From CAVTND01 sp963735955 (GTDB lineage: Bacteria > Pseudomonadota > Gammaproteobacteria > Burkholderiales > Burkholderiaceae_F), in assembly GCA_963735955.1 (NCBI GenBank), contig CAVTND010000012.1, forward strand, positions 186,001-250,000: DNA of 64,000 nucleotides, in the 5' to 3' direction. Numbering within the stretch: the stretch's first letter is position 1; each line of letters opens with the position of its first letter. Position numbers and translations under genes: made by a program. Positions 10,613 to 18,738 of the stretch are shown here, one piece after another. A model generated the notes under the pieces. It was given only the letters and a program-made list of their open reading frames with translations, was not told the origin of the DNA and did not search any database.

Positions 10613-10931
10613 GCGAGATCCTTCAATCGAGTTGTCATCGGCGCTCGCAGAAACGCCTGCGGCTGGGCGGACGTCGTTACCGAGCGCCGTGCCAGGGTCG
10701 ACCCGGTCACCGGATGATCGGTCGGAGTCTAAGCTGCCGCCTTGACTGGCACGCAAGCTTCATGCCTGCCGTGTGCGCCATTGAGGTGCAGATCCTTCGA
10801 CGGTACTCTAGACGCGACCGGACGAGTTGCTCTTCTTGACGAATAAAGTCCGTCGAGCGGAGGGCGGCTAAACCCTTGACGTGGCAGCGTCGCTCAGCGG
10901 CGCGAAAGTCCGTCGGGCAGAAGGCGACTTT
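10613..10931. repeat. Short related repeats beside IS91 copy 1
   Basis: No gene is seen. Two imperfect direct copies of an AAAGTCCGTCG-G/A-GC motif lie at 10846-10858 and 10907-10919, and a related AGTCCGTCGAC occurs on the far side of the element at 13482-13492. The second copy also forms an inverted repeat, CGAAAGTC (10903-10910) with GACTTTCG (10926-10933), that straddles the element boundary. The rest is the promoter region of the DUF2126 operon. Confidence 0.45.
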
Positions 10932-11033
10932 CGTTAAGGGTTGGCCGATGCCTGCCCGAACGCGAGGCGACGGAGGGTGCCACGCTGCTTCAAGGGCGGG
11001 CGTTGGCCAAGCCTCGAGGGAGGAAACCGCGGC

Positions 11034-12479
11034 TTACGGAGTGAGGGCCGTCGCCGCAGTGCTATGGGCTTTTGACGGGTGCGGGCGCGGCGCGCAGCCG
11101 GGCAGTGGGGCCTTGAAGCTCGGATGCTGCCCGGTGCAGACGCTCTGCAGATACACGGCGTCGGATTCGGGGCTGCCAAGTCTTGAAGTGGACGGTCGCA
11201 CGGCAGGCCATGTCAACACGAGGGCCCGGCGGGTCGCTGAGACGTCGCCGCAAGAGGCTGCAAGACGATGGGTTGGCTTCATGAGGGTGGTGCCGGCAGC
11301 GGTGGTGCACGGATCTGCGGCGTGCGGGCGAGGATGTCGACGATCAGCATCGCGGCGCCGCAGTGGCGGCAGACGAACACGGGCGAGGCGGTGGGCGGCG
11401 TGGTGTTCGACCGCCTCGTCGGTCTGCGCGGTAGTGCTCGTCGTCGGCTGCAACAGTCGACGCGCCGTGGCGAGGTGCTGAACGCGCCCGGCGTTGGCGA
11501 GCAGCCCGTAGTGGCGGATGCGATGGAAGCCGCTGGGCAGCACGTGCAGCAGGAAGCGGCGGATGAACTCGGTGGCGGCCAGCGTCATGGTCTTGTGACG
11601 CGTGCTGCCCGTGGACCGATAGTCCTTCCATCGGAACGTGACGCCGCGATCGTCCAGGCGCAGCAATCGGCTGTTGGAGATCGCCACGCGGTGGGTGTAG
11701 CGCGACAGGTAGGTCAGGACGGCGGCGGGGCCGGCGAAGGGGCGCTTGGCGTAGACGATCCACTCGCAGCGACGCAGCGGTGCGAGCCAGTGAGCGAACG
11801 CCGCCGGATCGGCGAGAGCCGCACAGTGGTTGAACCACTGCAACCGCCCGGCACCGTGCAGCCGGAGCAGTTCCTCGCAGAAGCGGCGCCGGAACAGTCT
11901 CGATAGCACGCGCACCGGTAGGAAGAAGCCACGCCGGCAGGCGATCCACTGCTGGCCATCGGCCGAGAGGCCGCCGCCCGGAACGATGCCGTGCACGTGC
12001 GGATGGTGCGTCAACGCCGAACCCCAGGTGTGCAGCACCAGGGTGGCGCCGATGCGCGCGCCCAGGTGCTTCGGATCGGCGGCGATCGTCAGCAGGGTCT
12101 CGGCGGCGACGTCGAACAGCAGTCCGTAGATCACGGCCTTGTTCTGGTAGGCGATCTCGGCGATCGGCGCCGGCAGCGTGAACACCACGTGGTAGTACTC
12201 CACCGGCAGCAGGTCGGCCTCGCGGGCGGCGAGCCAGCGCGTGGCGGCGGGCGCCTGGCACTTCGGGCAGTGACGATTGCGGCAGGAGTTGTAGGCGATC
12301 TGGTCGCGGCCGCAGCCGGCGCAGCGCAGGACGTGGCCGCCGAGCGCCGCACTACGGCACCGCTCGATGGCCGACATGACCTTCAACTGCGTGAGGCTTA
12401 CGTGCCCGCGCTGCGCCTGGCGCCAGGCCTCACCGTGTGCGTGGAAGATGTCGGCGACCTCCAGGGCCGGCCGGCCCAC
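11034..12479 (-). CDS. IS91-family transposase, C-terminal frameshift
   Basis: HUH-type rolling-circle transposase. It has an N-terminal zinc ribbon (CAGCGRD and HCPKCQ), the HUH motif in HHPHVHGIVPGGG and a two-tyrosine motif YLSRY in AVLTYLSRYTHRVAIS, as in IS91/IS801 enzymes. It would nick and transfer single-stranded element DNA. Relative to copy 2 it carries an extra base at 11409, after DEAV. The last ~45 residues, including a CRHCG zinc-finger-like motif, are lost and replaced by ~125 residues of out-of-frame sequence running to 11034. The catalytic core is complete. GTG start, 9 bp after the recombinase stop. Confidence 0.85.
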   Translation of the reverse strand: MGRPALEVADIFHAHGEAWRQAQRGHVSLTQLKVMSAIERCRSAALGGHVLRCAGCGRDQIAYNSCRNRHCPKCQAPAATRWLAAREADLLPVEYYHVVFTLPAPIAEIAYQNKAVIYGLLFDVAAETLLTIAADPKHLGARIGATLVLHTWGSALTHHPHVHGIVPGGGLSADGQQWIACRRGFFLPVRVLSRLFRRRFCEELLRLHGAGRLQWFNHCAALADPAAFAHWLAPLRRCEWIVYAKRPFAGPAAVLTYLSRYTHRVAISNSRLLRLDDRGVTFRWKDYRSTGSTRHKTMTLAATEFIRRFLLHVLPSGFHRIRHYGLLANAGRVQHLATARRLLQPTTSTTAQTDEAVEHHAAHRLARVRLPPLRRRDADRRHPRPHAADPCTTAAGTTLMKPTHRLAASCGDVSATRRALVLTWPAVRPSTSRLGSPESDAVYLQSVCTGQHPSFKAPLPGCAPRPHPSKAHSTAATALTP

Positions 12480-12488
12480 GACGCGTCC

Positions 12489-13367
12489 CTACGGCGCCGG
12501 CAGGGTCTCCAGCGGCGAGACCACCTCGCGCAGGATCTCGGTGGCCACCTGCGTGTACAGGACCGTGGTCTCGATCTTCTTGTGCCCGAGCAGCACCTGG
12601 ATGACGCGGATATCGACCTTCTGTTCCAGCAGGTGCGTCGCGAACGAATGGCGCAGGGTGTGCAGCGACACGCGCTTGTCGATCTGCGCCGCGGTGGCGG
12701 CCAGGTGGACCGCGCGGTTCAGTTGCCGCGTCGTGATCGGATCGGTCGGATCCATGCCGGGAAACAGCCACCCGCCGCACAGCATCGTGCCTTGCTGGCG
12801 AGCGACGCGCCACCAGGCACGCAGGGTCTCGAGCAGCACGGGCGACAGCAGCGCGTAGCGGTCCTTGCGGCCCTTGCCCTGTTCGACCCGCAGCGTCATG
12901 CGCTGACCGTCGACGTCGCTGACCTTCAGCGCGGCGACTTCGCTGGCGCGCAAGCCGGCGCCATAAGCGACCGACAGCGCCGCCCGATGCTTCGGATTAC
13001 GCACCGCGGCGAGCAGCCGCGCGACTTCCTCGCGGCTGAGCACCACCGGCAACCGGTGCGGCTCGCGCACCGCACTCATCATCGTCATCAGCTCGCCGCG
13101 CCCGAGCGTGACCTCGAAGAAGAACCGCAGACCCGTGATGGTCGCGTTGATCGTCATCGACGTGGTGCCCTGCTCGGCCATGTGCAGCTGGAATCGCCGC
13201 AGGTCCTCGGCCGTGGCCGTATCGGGCGCGCGGCCAAGAAAACCGGCGAAGCGGCGCACGGCGCGGATGTAGGCCACCTGCGTCTTGCCGTTGAGCTGGC
13301 GCATGCGCATGTCTTCAATCATGCGTCGGCGCAGCGGGCTGACCACCGGAGAAGTGGGAAGGACCAT
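12489..13367 (-). CDS. Tyrosine recombinase of IS91 element, copy 1
   Basis: A 292-residue phage-integrase/XerC-like protein. It has an N-terminal SAM-like core-binding domain (QLNGKTQVAYIRAVRRFAGF) and a catalytic domain with Arg in GAGLRASEVAAL, HTLRHSFATHLL, LLGHKK and the nucleophile Tyr in TTVLYTQV. It precedes the transposase within the element, an arrangement known in a subgroup of IS91 elements, and may resolve or assist transposition. It differs from copy 2 by one residue (Leu versus Pro in FAGF-L/P-GRAP). A 12-bp-arm palindrome lies just upstream. Confidence 0.88.
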   Translation of the reverse strand: MVLPTSPVVSPLRRRMIEDMRMRQLNGKTQVAYIRAVRRFAGFLGRAPDTATAEDLRRFQLHMAEQGTTSMTINATITGLRFFFEVTLGRGELMTMMSAVREPHRLPVVLSREEVARLLAAVRNPKHRAALSVAYGAGLRASEVAALKVSDVDGQRMTLRVEQGKGRKDRYALLSPVLLETLRAWWRVARQQGTMLCGGWLFPGMDPTDPITTRQLNRAVHLAATAAQIDKRVSLHTLRHSFATHLLEQKVDIRVIQVLLGHKKIETTVLYTQVATEILREVVSPLETLPAP

Positions 13368-13382
13368 GGCTCTGCTCCTGTC

Positions 13383-13411
13383 GTTGATCGAGGCACGTCG
13401 CCTCGATCAAC
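13383..13411. repeat. Perfect hairpin upstream of recombinase, copy 1
   Basis: GTTGATCGAGGC and its reverse complement GCCTCGATCAAC flank a 5-base loop, 16 bp upstream of the recombinase start and 48 bp inside the element end. It could be a ter/resolution site or a binding site for the recombinase. Confidence 0.6.
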
Positions 13412-13459
13412 AACTTACGAAACAGAACTCAGCCGCCCGAACAGCGACAGCGGCACATC

Positions 13460-13662
13460 GAAAGGCTACCGCGCGAGCGGTTTAGTCCGTCGACCCGTTG
13501 CTGACATTGCCTTCGCCGCAAAGCGGACGCGTTCTCAAGCCCGAAGCGGTCGTGCAATCGAATGGCCGCTACTGAGGTTCGCTGAAACGTCAGAAGGGTT
13601 CGTCGCCGGCATTGCGCATGGCCAATCGATCGTCGGGTCTTCGCGAGCATCAAGAGCGGCAT
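13460..13662. other. Intergenic flank of IS91 copy 1
   Basis: No gene seen. It contains AGTCCGTCGAC (13482-13492), AAAGCGGAC (13520-13528) and AATGGCCGCTACTG (13561-13574), degenerate relatives of short motifs that recur elsewhere in the IS-bounded segment. Confidence 0.35.
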
Positions 13663-14697
13663 ATGCTCTCGCCCATGCCGATCTGCCGTTTCTTGCGGTG
13701 CACCTTGCTCGCGCTCTCGCTGGGCCCCCTCGCCGCCCCCTACGCATCGGGCCAAGTCGGCGACAGCACGCGCTTCACGGGCGAGTTGATGCGTTATCTC
13801 GGCCTCGACCCGACCAAGCGTCTGCCCGAACTCGAGAAGGGCGCGGTCGTACACAACGGCTTGCCGAGCCAGGAGAAGATCGCCGACGAGATCGTCGCGG
13901 CCGGCGCGCTGCTGCTCGTGCGCGGGAAGGAGGCGTCGGCGGTGGTCGACGCGTTCCTGCACGCCGAGACCTTTCTCCGGGTTCATCAGGTGAAGCGCTA
14001 CCAGGCGCTGCGACCTGGCACGAGCGACAGCACCGCGTTCGCGGAGCTACCGCTGCCCGACTCGCAGCACATCGCCGAGCTCCTCAAGTCGCCGCGGCGC
14101 TCCCTGAATCTGAGCATCGCCGAAGGCGATCGGCTGGCGCAGCTCGACCGAACGGCGCCGGATCTCGTCGGCCGCGCGCGCGCTGTCTTCGCCGAGATCC
14201 TAGGCGCGCGCCTGCGCACGTACGCCGCGCGCGGCGTCGCAGGCGTGGAGCCGTACGTCCGCGAGGACGGCCGGGTCGTCGATCCCCGCGTCGAGCTGCG
14301 CAGTGCGCTCGCCAGCCTGTCGTTCCTACACGACGCCTTCCCGCGCGCCCTCGAACAGCTCGCCGCGGCCGGTCCGGAGTGCAGCTACTACTGGATGGAG
14401 CGCAGCGTCGAGCGCGAGAACGTGGTCGCGTTGTCGGCGGAGCTGCGCACCCGCGGCGCGGCGTCGGCGCTGGGTGCTGAAATCCACTTCTACGCGTCAA
14501 GTCAATACAACTCGATGCTGACCCTGGTCGGCGTGATTCCGTACGCCGATGCGTCGCTGGTCTTCGCGGTGAACCACACGTTCACCGACCAAGTCACGGG
14601 CATCGGCTCGTCGGTACGCCATTCGATCGCGCGCAACCTCGTCGCCACCCAGCTCGCGGGGCAGCTTGAGGAAACGCGCAACCGACTCAACCGCTAG
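13663..14697 (+). CDS. Hypothetical secreted protein (344 aa)
   Basis: Begins MLSPMPICRFLRCTLLALSL, a basic stretch then a hydrophobic core ending near ASGQV, so it looks like a Sec signal peptide; ATG 13675 is an alternative start. The mature part is largely helical, without cysteines or transmembrane segments except in the signal. It contains IAGxLL-type helices and a C-terminal region FVNHTFTDQVTGIGSSVRHS-like (residues ~300-320) reminiscent of nothing I recognise. Reading frame is unbroken over 1 kb and its codon GC bias is strong, so it is a real gene. It stands alone next to IS91 copy 1. Function unknown. Confidence 0.6.
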   Translation: MLSPMPICRFLRCTLLALSLGPLAAPYASGQVGDSTRFTGELMRYLGLDPTKRLPELEKGAVVHNGLPSQEKIADEIVAAGALLLVRGKEASAVVDAFLHAETFLRVHQVKRYQALRPGTSDSTAFAELPLPDSQHIAELLKSPRRSLNLSIAEGDRLAQLDRTAPDLVGRARAVFAEILGARLRTYAARGVAGVEPYVREDGRVVDPRVELRSALASLSFLHDAFPRALEQLAAAGPECSYYWMERSVERENVVALSAELRTRGAASALGAEIHFYASSQYNSMLTLVGVIPYADASLVFAVNHTFTDQVTGIGSSVRHSIARNLVATQLAGQLEETRNRLNR

Positions 14698-15092
14698 CCC
14701 AGGAAATCGACGCACGCGTTCCGTCGCCCGCTTGAACGACCCGCAGCGCATGCAGACCGCCTGCTCTGCCGTCTCCGCCGGATGGCCGCTTTGGCGCTGG
14801 TTTAGCGGCGGGTGCCGGCGGCGGCTAGTGGCCGCGGGCAGTACGCCAATGGCCAAGTCCAAAGGTCGTTCAATAGAATGCCTCGACGGCAAGCCGCTAT
14901 CGCTACGACAACGAGATCGCCACGATGGGCCTTCTGCATCTTTCGTTTTTCTCAGGCGTTCGCGCAACTGCGCGATCTTCTCGTTCTAGTTGTCCGATAT
15001 TCGCGTTGCCGCTTCGCAGCCACACGCGCAAAAATAGCAGCGGTTACCGTCAGAGCAGTTGCTTTGGGCTTGCGGACCGAGAGGAGTTAGCC
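14698..15092. other. Intergenic region, no gene seen
   Basis: Short overlapping ORFs here have no recognisable product. GATGGCCGCTTTGG at 14781-14794 is a further degenerate copy of the segment's recurring motif. The 3' end carries the GAGGAG ribosome binding site (15081-15086) of the next gene. Confidence 0.4.
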
Positions 15093-15548
15093 ATGCACGG
15101 ATTCATGTCAATCAACGGAGTTGTCTGCACGATGCTTCGAAGTAACCTCGGCAGGAGGTGTACTTTCTTCGGGCTTTTCCTCTTGGGGCTTACAGGCGTC
15201 GGCTATTGCGCGAGTGCCGTTGCTCAAGTAAGCCTCCTGAATTGTCAGGGCCACTTTATGGGCGCCCAAGCGACGCTGTCAGGTACGCGCCAGTTCAAGA
15301 CTATCTCTGCCATGGGTGACGGACATGTGCGCTTTCAGGGACGCATCGGCGCGGGCGGGATGGTTGGCGAGATCGCCTATGAGGGCTACACGCACACGTC
15401 ATTACCCGGTTTTATCCGCGGTCCGCTGGGGGAAATCGCCGTCGGCGTGCTCGACAACACTGACGGACGCATGATCATCTACGAAGGTGGAGCACCGTCG
15501 ATGTGGGCACCAAAGACGTTGGGGGAATTCATCTGCGACTGGCGATAG
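15093..15548 (+). CDS. Hypothetical exported protein (151 aa)
   Basis: The start is set by GAGGAG six bases upstream of ATG 15093. After a longish N-region, residues ~23-45 are hydrophobic (FFGLFLLGLTGVGYCASAVA) and end in AQV, a plausible signal peptidase I site. The mature ~105 residues contain two cysteines, in LLNCQGHF and near the C-terminus in EFICDWR, that could form a disulfide linking the ends of a small beta-sheet domain. No known family recognised. Base composition is lower in GC than the neighbours, suggesting acquisition. Confidence 0.55.
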   Translation: MHGFMSINGVVCTMLRSNLGRRCTFFGLFLLGLTGVGYCASAVAQVSLLNCQGHFMGAQATLSGTRQFKTISAMGDGHVRFQGRIGAGGMVGEIAYEGYTHTSLPGFIRGPLGEIAVGVLDNTDGRMIIYEGGAPSMWAPKTLGEFICDWR

Positions 15549-16052
15549 GACATTGCTACGCACTCGCAGTGAGTGTGCGGTGCCCGAGATTTTCATGCGG
15601 AGGTCCCGTCACGGCAACTCTGATTTGAAGTTTTTGACGCGGCGATCACGCGTGGCGATGCAGAGTTTGAAGTGAGCCGGGTTTGTCAGATCCAGGTGAA
15701 GGGTGGAAAGAACAGCTCACTGCGCGCGGCGCGAGCGTTCGGGTGAGTCGCGTATTCCATGACAACCGGCGCCGCAAAACGAGACAACGGGCTGGTTGCC
15801 CTAACTCGGACGCCGGCGGTGGCATAAAACTCGAGGCGGCTGCTCTTTCAATTGCAACATCCTTGGCAGGCAGGGCGAGCAGCTCTCCGCCAGCACGTTG
15901 CGCGCCCTGAAAAGCGGACCTACGTGAAGCCCCCGGCGTGCGCCGGCGTGCGCCGGCGTGGTGGCGGCGCGAGCCCATCGTTCTTATGCAAAAACCTGTC
16001 TGCCTACGGGCGCCGCTGCCACTACGCGCAGATCATTTGGGCGGGATCGCAG
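15549..16052. other. Intergenic region with short tandem repeat
   Basis: No gene seen. 15933-15960 holds 2.8 tandem copies of the 10-mer CCGGCGTGCG. AAAGCGGAC occurs at 15911-15919. Composition is irregular, as in degraded sequence. Confidence 0.45.
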
Positions 16053-16862
16053 TCAGTGCGACAGGAGCATGCCGTGGATAGCTTGAGTAACAAAGATTGC
16101 GAACGCGAGCAGCGCGAAGACCGAGCCAACAATTGCGCGCCATCGCCCGCGCTGCGAATTCTTGCCAATCAAGCCAAGTAATACGACTAGTAAGGCTGAG
16201 CTCAAAAGTGACGATAGTGACTCGAAACTGTTAGGCCCCTCAGGCAATACGAGAGAAGCGGCTGCAGCTAGAAAGCACACTGTGCCGATCAGCATCGCGG
16301 CCGTTGCGTAGAGGCTGCGCATCCTCTCGTCAATACGGAATCGATCGCCGTAGCCTGTCTTGCTCGCGATCCACTCGAGCATCTTCTCTAAGGTAGTCGG
16401 CGGTACAAGGTGGAGCGACTTGTAAGCAAATGCGATCAGCGGATCGCAGTCTCGTCGAAAGCTGGCGTGGCGTATGGATACTGCGTTTGAGGAAAGCATG
16501 GTCGTAAAACCGTCAGGGAGCTGTGACCTCTGTGGCATCGGAGTGCCGTCAATCAAAACTGGAAGGATCGGCACGCCCAGCCGAATTGCAGTTCTAAGTT
16601 CCAGAGTCACCACATCCGTTGGATCGCCGAGCTTCGTGCCAGACGTGGAACCTTCTAACCACTTCTGACCAATGATCGCAATTACAGCGGCAGCCGAGTG
16701 GAGACTCGCTTCAATTGTTTTCACAAAATCAGCGCCCGGCTCAATGTCTTCGACGTCTACAAAGACTCGCTGCGGAAATTCTCCGGCGAGGACGTCTCGT
16801 AGTCGTCCCGCAGAGTGTGCGGCGTCAGATCGCCGATAGCTGATGAAGAGCTTGCCTACCAT
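16053..16862 (-). CDS. TIR-domain protein with C-terminal membrane anchor
   Basis: A 269-residue protein. Residues 1-~135 form a TIR fold: MVGKLFISYRRSDAAHSAGR (strand A and box 1), VFVDVEDIEPGADFVKTIEA, AAVIAIIGQKWL, then TLELRTAIRLGVPILPVLI. The glutamate in TLELRTA is placed like the catalytic Glu of NAD-cleaving TIR domains. After a linker, three hydrophobic segments follow (about 185-207, 217-235, 245-265). Bacterial TIR proteins often act as NADase effectors in anti-phage defence; membrane-tailed versions are also common as uncharacterised genes. ATG 16862 is chosen because the TIR motif begins four residues later. It lies beside an IS110 transposase and has lower GC than core genes, consistent with transfer. 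Confidence 0.78.
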   Translation of the reverse strand: MVGKLFISYRRSDAAHSAGRLRDVLAGEFPQRVFVDVEDIEPGADFVKTIEASLHSAAAVIAIIGQKWLEGSTSGTKLGDPTDVVTLELRTAIRLGVPILPVLIDGTPMPQRSQLPDGFTTMLSSNAVSIRHASFRRDCDPLIAFAYKSLHLVPPTTLEKMLEWIASKTGYGDRFRIDERMRSLYATAAMLIGTVCFLAAAASLVLPEGPNSFESLSSLLSSALLVVLLGLIGKNSQRGRWRAIVGSVFALLAFAIFVTQAIHGMLLSH

Positions 16863-17345
16863 TGGACCGTTCCGGCCATGCCTTCGTTGGATTGTGAACT
16901 CCGCGGCAGCCTCTCTCCGATGAATCCTCCCTGATGGGCTTGCCGACAATTCACACTCGCCAACAATCGCGACGAGAACGGGGACCAGTCGGAATGTCTG
17001 CTTCTATGAGGACTGTTTTGTCAAGCCGTTTGCTACGGCGGTGCACGTGGCCGGAGCCGCGCAGGTATCGGTTTGGCGGGACCAACGCATTCATCAGGTC
17101 CAAGGTCGGGGTGTGAGGAGCGTTCGAGCCAGTGCTCGGACGAACTTCTATCCGTGACGGACGTGGACGTCCGGCACCACATCCAACATGCGCGCAAAGC
17201 GCGCTGGCCAACCCCAGTTAGCGACGCGCCCCATCTATTCGAACGGTCACCGTGCGGTGACCCGCAGACGCTGCGGGCGCGTCGACCTTTGATCATGATG
17301 ATGCGATTCCTGCCAAGCCGTGTGTCGATCGGATGCTGCCCGAGC
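16863..17345. other. Intergenic region between TIR gene and IS110 transposase
   Basis: No convincing gene. AATGTCTGCTTCTATGAGG (16993-17011) resembles the recurring short motif of this segment. The part from about 17100 to 17345 probably includes the 3' non-coding end of the IS110 element, but its border cannot be fixed by eye. Confidence 0.4.
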
Positions 17346-18482
17346 TCACGCGGCGACCGGCTTGAGCATCGCGCCGGCGGGTATCTCGCCGGTTTGCAGA
17401 TAGCGCCACAGCGCGATCGCCAGACGCCGCGCCAGCGCCACGATGCCCACTCGCCGCATGCGTTTGCCTGCAGTGGCGAAGCGCCGGTTGAACCATTCGG
17501 TCAGGGCGCTCGTCGGCTGCAGGCTCAGCCACTTCCAGGCGAGCTCGACCAGCAACGCGCGCGCACGGCGGTTACCGGCCTTGCTGATGCCCTGCTCGAT
17601 CTGGCTGTCGCCGCTGGCGTAGGGCGTGGGCGCCAGACCCAGGCAGCCGGCCAGCTCGCGTCGGTTGGCAAAGCGCCGCCAACCGAACAACTCCTTGACC
17701 AGCACCCAGGCGCCCCGCGGTCCAATGGCGCGCAACCGGCTCAGCTGCGCCACCAGCGGCTGCTGGCCATCGGCCAGTGCCTGGCGCCGCGCAGTCTCCA
17801 GCGCCCTGATCTGCTGCTTGACCAGCGCCAGCCGCGCGCTCTCGCGCTCGATCTCCGCGCGCAGCAGCGGCGGCACCTGGGCGCCGTGACGCTCCCACCA
17901 GGCCGCCCAGTCACGCCCGCCGATGACCAGCTGCGGGCGCAGGTTGTGCAGCACCAGCAGCGAGCCAATGCGGTTGGTGTGCGCAATGCGCTCATGCATC
18001 AGCCGCTCGAGCTCGCGGTGCACGCGCCGCGCGTCCTCATCCTCAGCCGTCGGCTCGTGCAGCACCGACCAGACGCGCTCGCCCGCATGGTGTCGCAGCA
18101 GCATCGCCAGCAGCTTGTCACCATCAAGCCGATCGGTCTTGGCCCGCCTGGCGTGCCGGTTGACCTCAATGCTGGCCGAGTCCACTACGATGTTGTCGAT
18201 TCCTTGCTCACGCAGCCAGCGGTGCAGCCACCAGCCGTCGCGGCCAGCTTCGTAGCAACTGTGCACCGGCGCGCTCCCCGGCAGCCGGCAGCGCCCCCGC
18301 GCCTTAGCGATGCACGTCAGAACGTCGGCCTGCGCCCCAGCGTTCACCGTATACCGGCTCGCCCCGCGCCGGCCGTCGCTCAGCGTCAGTGTCCAGCGTT
18401 TGTCGCCCAGCTCGAAGCTCAGGTACAGCTCCGTGCCGGTTGTCGTATCGTTGCCGCGAAGGACTGTCTCGGGTGTCGTCAT
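17346..18482 (-). CDS. IS110-family transposase (378 aa)
   Basis: DEDD-type recombinase. The N-terminal RuvC-like domain starts at LYLSFELGDKRWTL, with CYEAGRDGWWLHRWL and KTDRLDGDKLL carrying further acidic residues. The C-terminal part has the transposase_20 region, RAIGPRGAWVLVKELFGWRRF, GCLGLAPTPYASG and GISKAGNRRARALLVELAW, including the expected serine region. IS110 enzymes use a bridge RNA made from the non-coding end of the element to choose donor and target. Length is normal and the frame intact. The start follows AAGGAG. Single copy in this window. Confidence 0.9.
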   Translation of the reverse strand: MTTPETVLRGNDTTTGTELYLSFELGDKRWTLTLSDGRRGASRYTVNAGAQADVLTCIAKARGRCRLPGSAPVHSCYEAGRDGWWLHRWLREQGIDNIVVDSASIEVNRHARRAKTDRLDGDKLLAMLLRHHAGERVWSVLHEPTAEDEDARRVHRELERLMHERIAHTNRIGSLLVLHNLRPQLVIGGRDWAAWWERHGAQVPPLLRAEIERESARLALVKQQIRALETARRQALADGQQPLVAQLSRLRAIGPRGAWVLVKELFGWRRFANRRELAGCLGLAPTPYASGDSQIEQGISKAGNRRARALLVELAWKWLSLQPTSALTEWFNRRFATAGKRMRRVGIVALARRLAIALWRYLQTGEIPAGAMLKPVAA

Positions 18483-18738
18483 TTCCGTACTCCTTGGCTA
18501 GAGGATTGGAAACACCGTTGTAGCTCAGCGGTGCGCCGCTTGAGCAGTCCTTCATAGAATCTAAGGGGCGAATCGCAATCCCCGCCATATCGGCAGCTAC
18601 TGGCGGACAACCGCTCGCCCGCGAGATGAACGATCCAGCGCAAGCGCCCCAAACGTGAATACTCCATAGCGAACGCCAATCGCGAGGGCTAGATTGCCTG
18701 AATTCTTCACCCTTCTCCAGTGAAGAGGAGTGCTGACT
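18483..18738 (-). other. Non-coding region upstream of IS110 transposase
   Basis: A 256-bp gap holding the transposase ribosome binding site (AAGGAG just before 18482) and, reading rightward, the AGAGGAG of the next gene at 18724-18730. If the element belongs to the IS110 subgroup, its left end and bridge RNA would lie here. I could not identify the fold or the element border. Confidence 0.35.

Larger units (their letters stand above)
10932..13459 (-). mobile_element. IS91-family element, copy 1
   Basis: A 2,528-bp element almost identical to the one at 30940-33466 but in opposite orientation. Ends are defined by where the two copies stop matching: GATGTGCCGCTG at the recombinase side (13459) and CCCTTAACG at the transposase side (10932). 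It encodes a tyrosine recombinase and an IS91-type HUH transposase. No terminal inverted repeats or target duplication are seen, as expected for rolling-circle IS91 elements. The flank next to the transposase end reads AAAG in element orientation, one base off the CAAG preferred by IS91. One extra base at 11409 relative to copy 2 shifts the transposase C-terminus. Confidence 0.88.

Noticed and set aside
11991..14480. An 829-codon plus-strand open frame across IS91 copy 1 and beyond
   Set aside because: It is antisense to the recombinase and most of the transposase, has Arg/Gln/His-rich shadow composition, and an equivalent antisense frame appears over copy 2.
15933..15960. Tandem CCGGCGTGCG units as a CRISPR-like array
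   Set aside because: Units are 10 bp with no spacers and only 2.8 copies; no cas genes are nearby.
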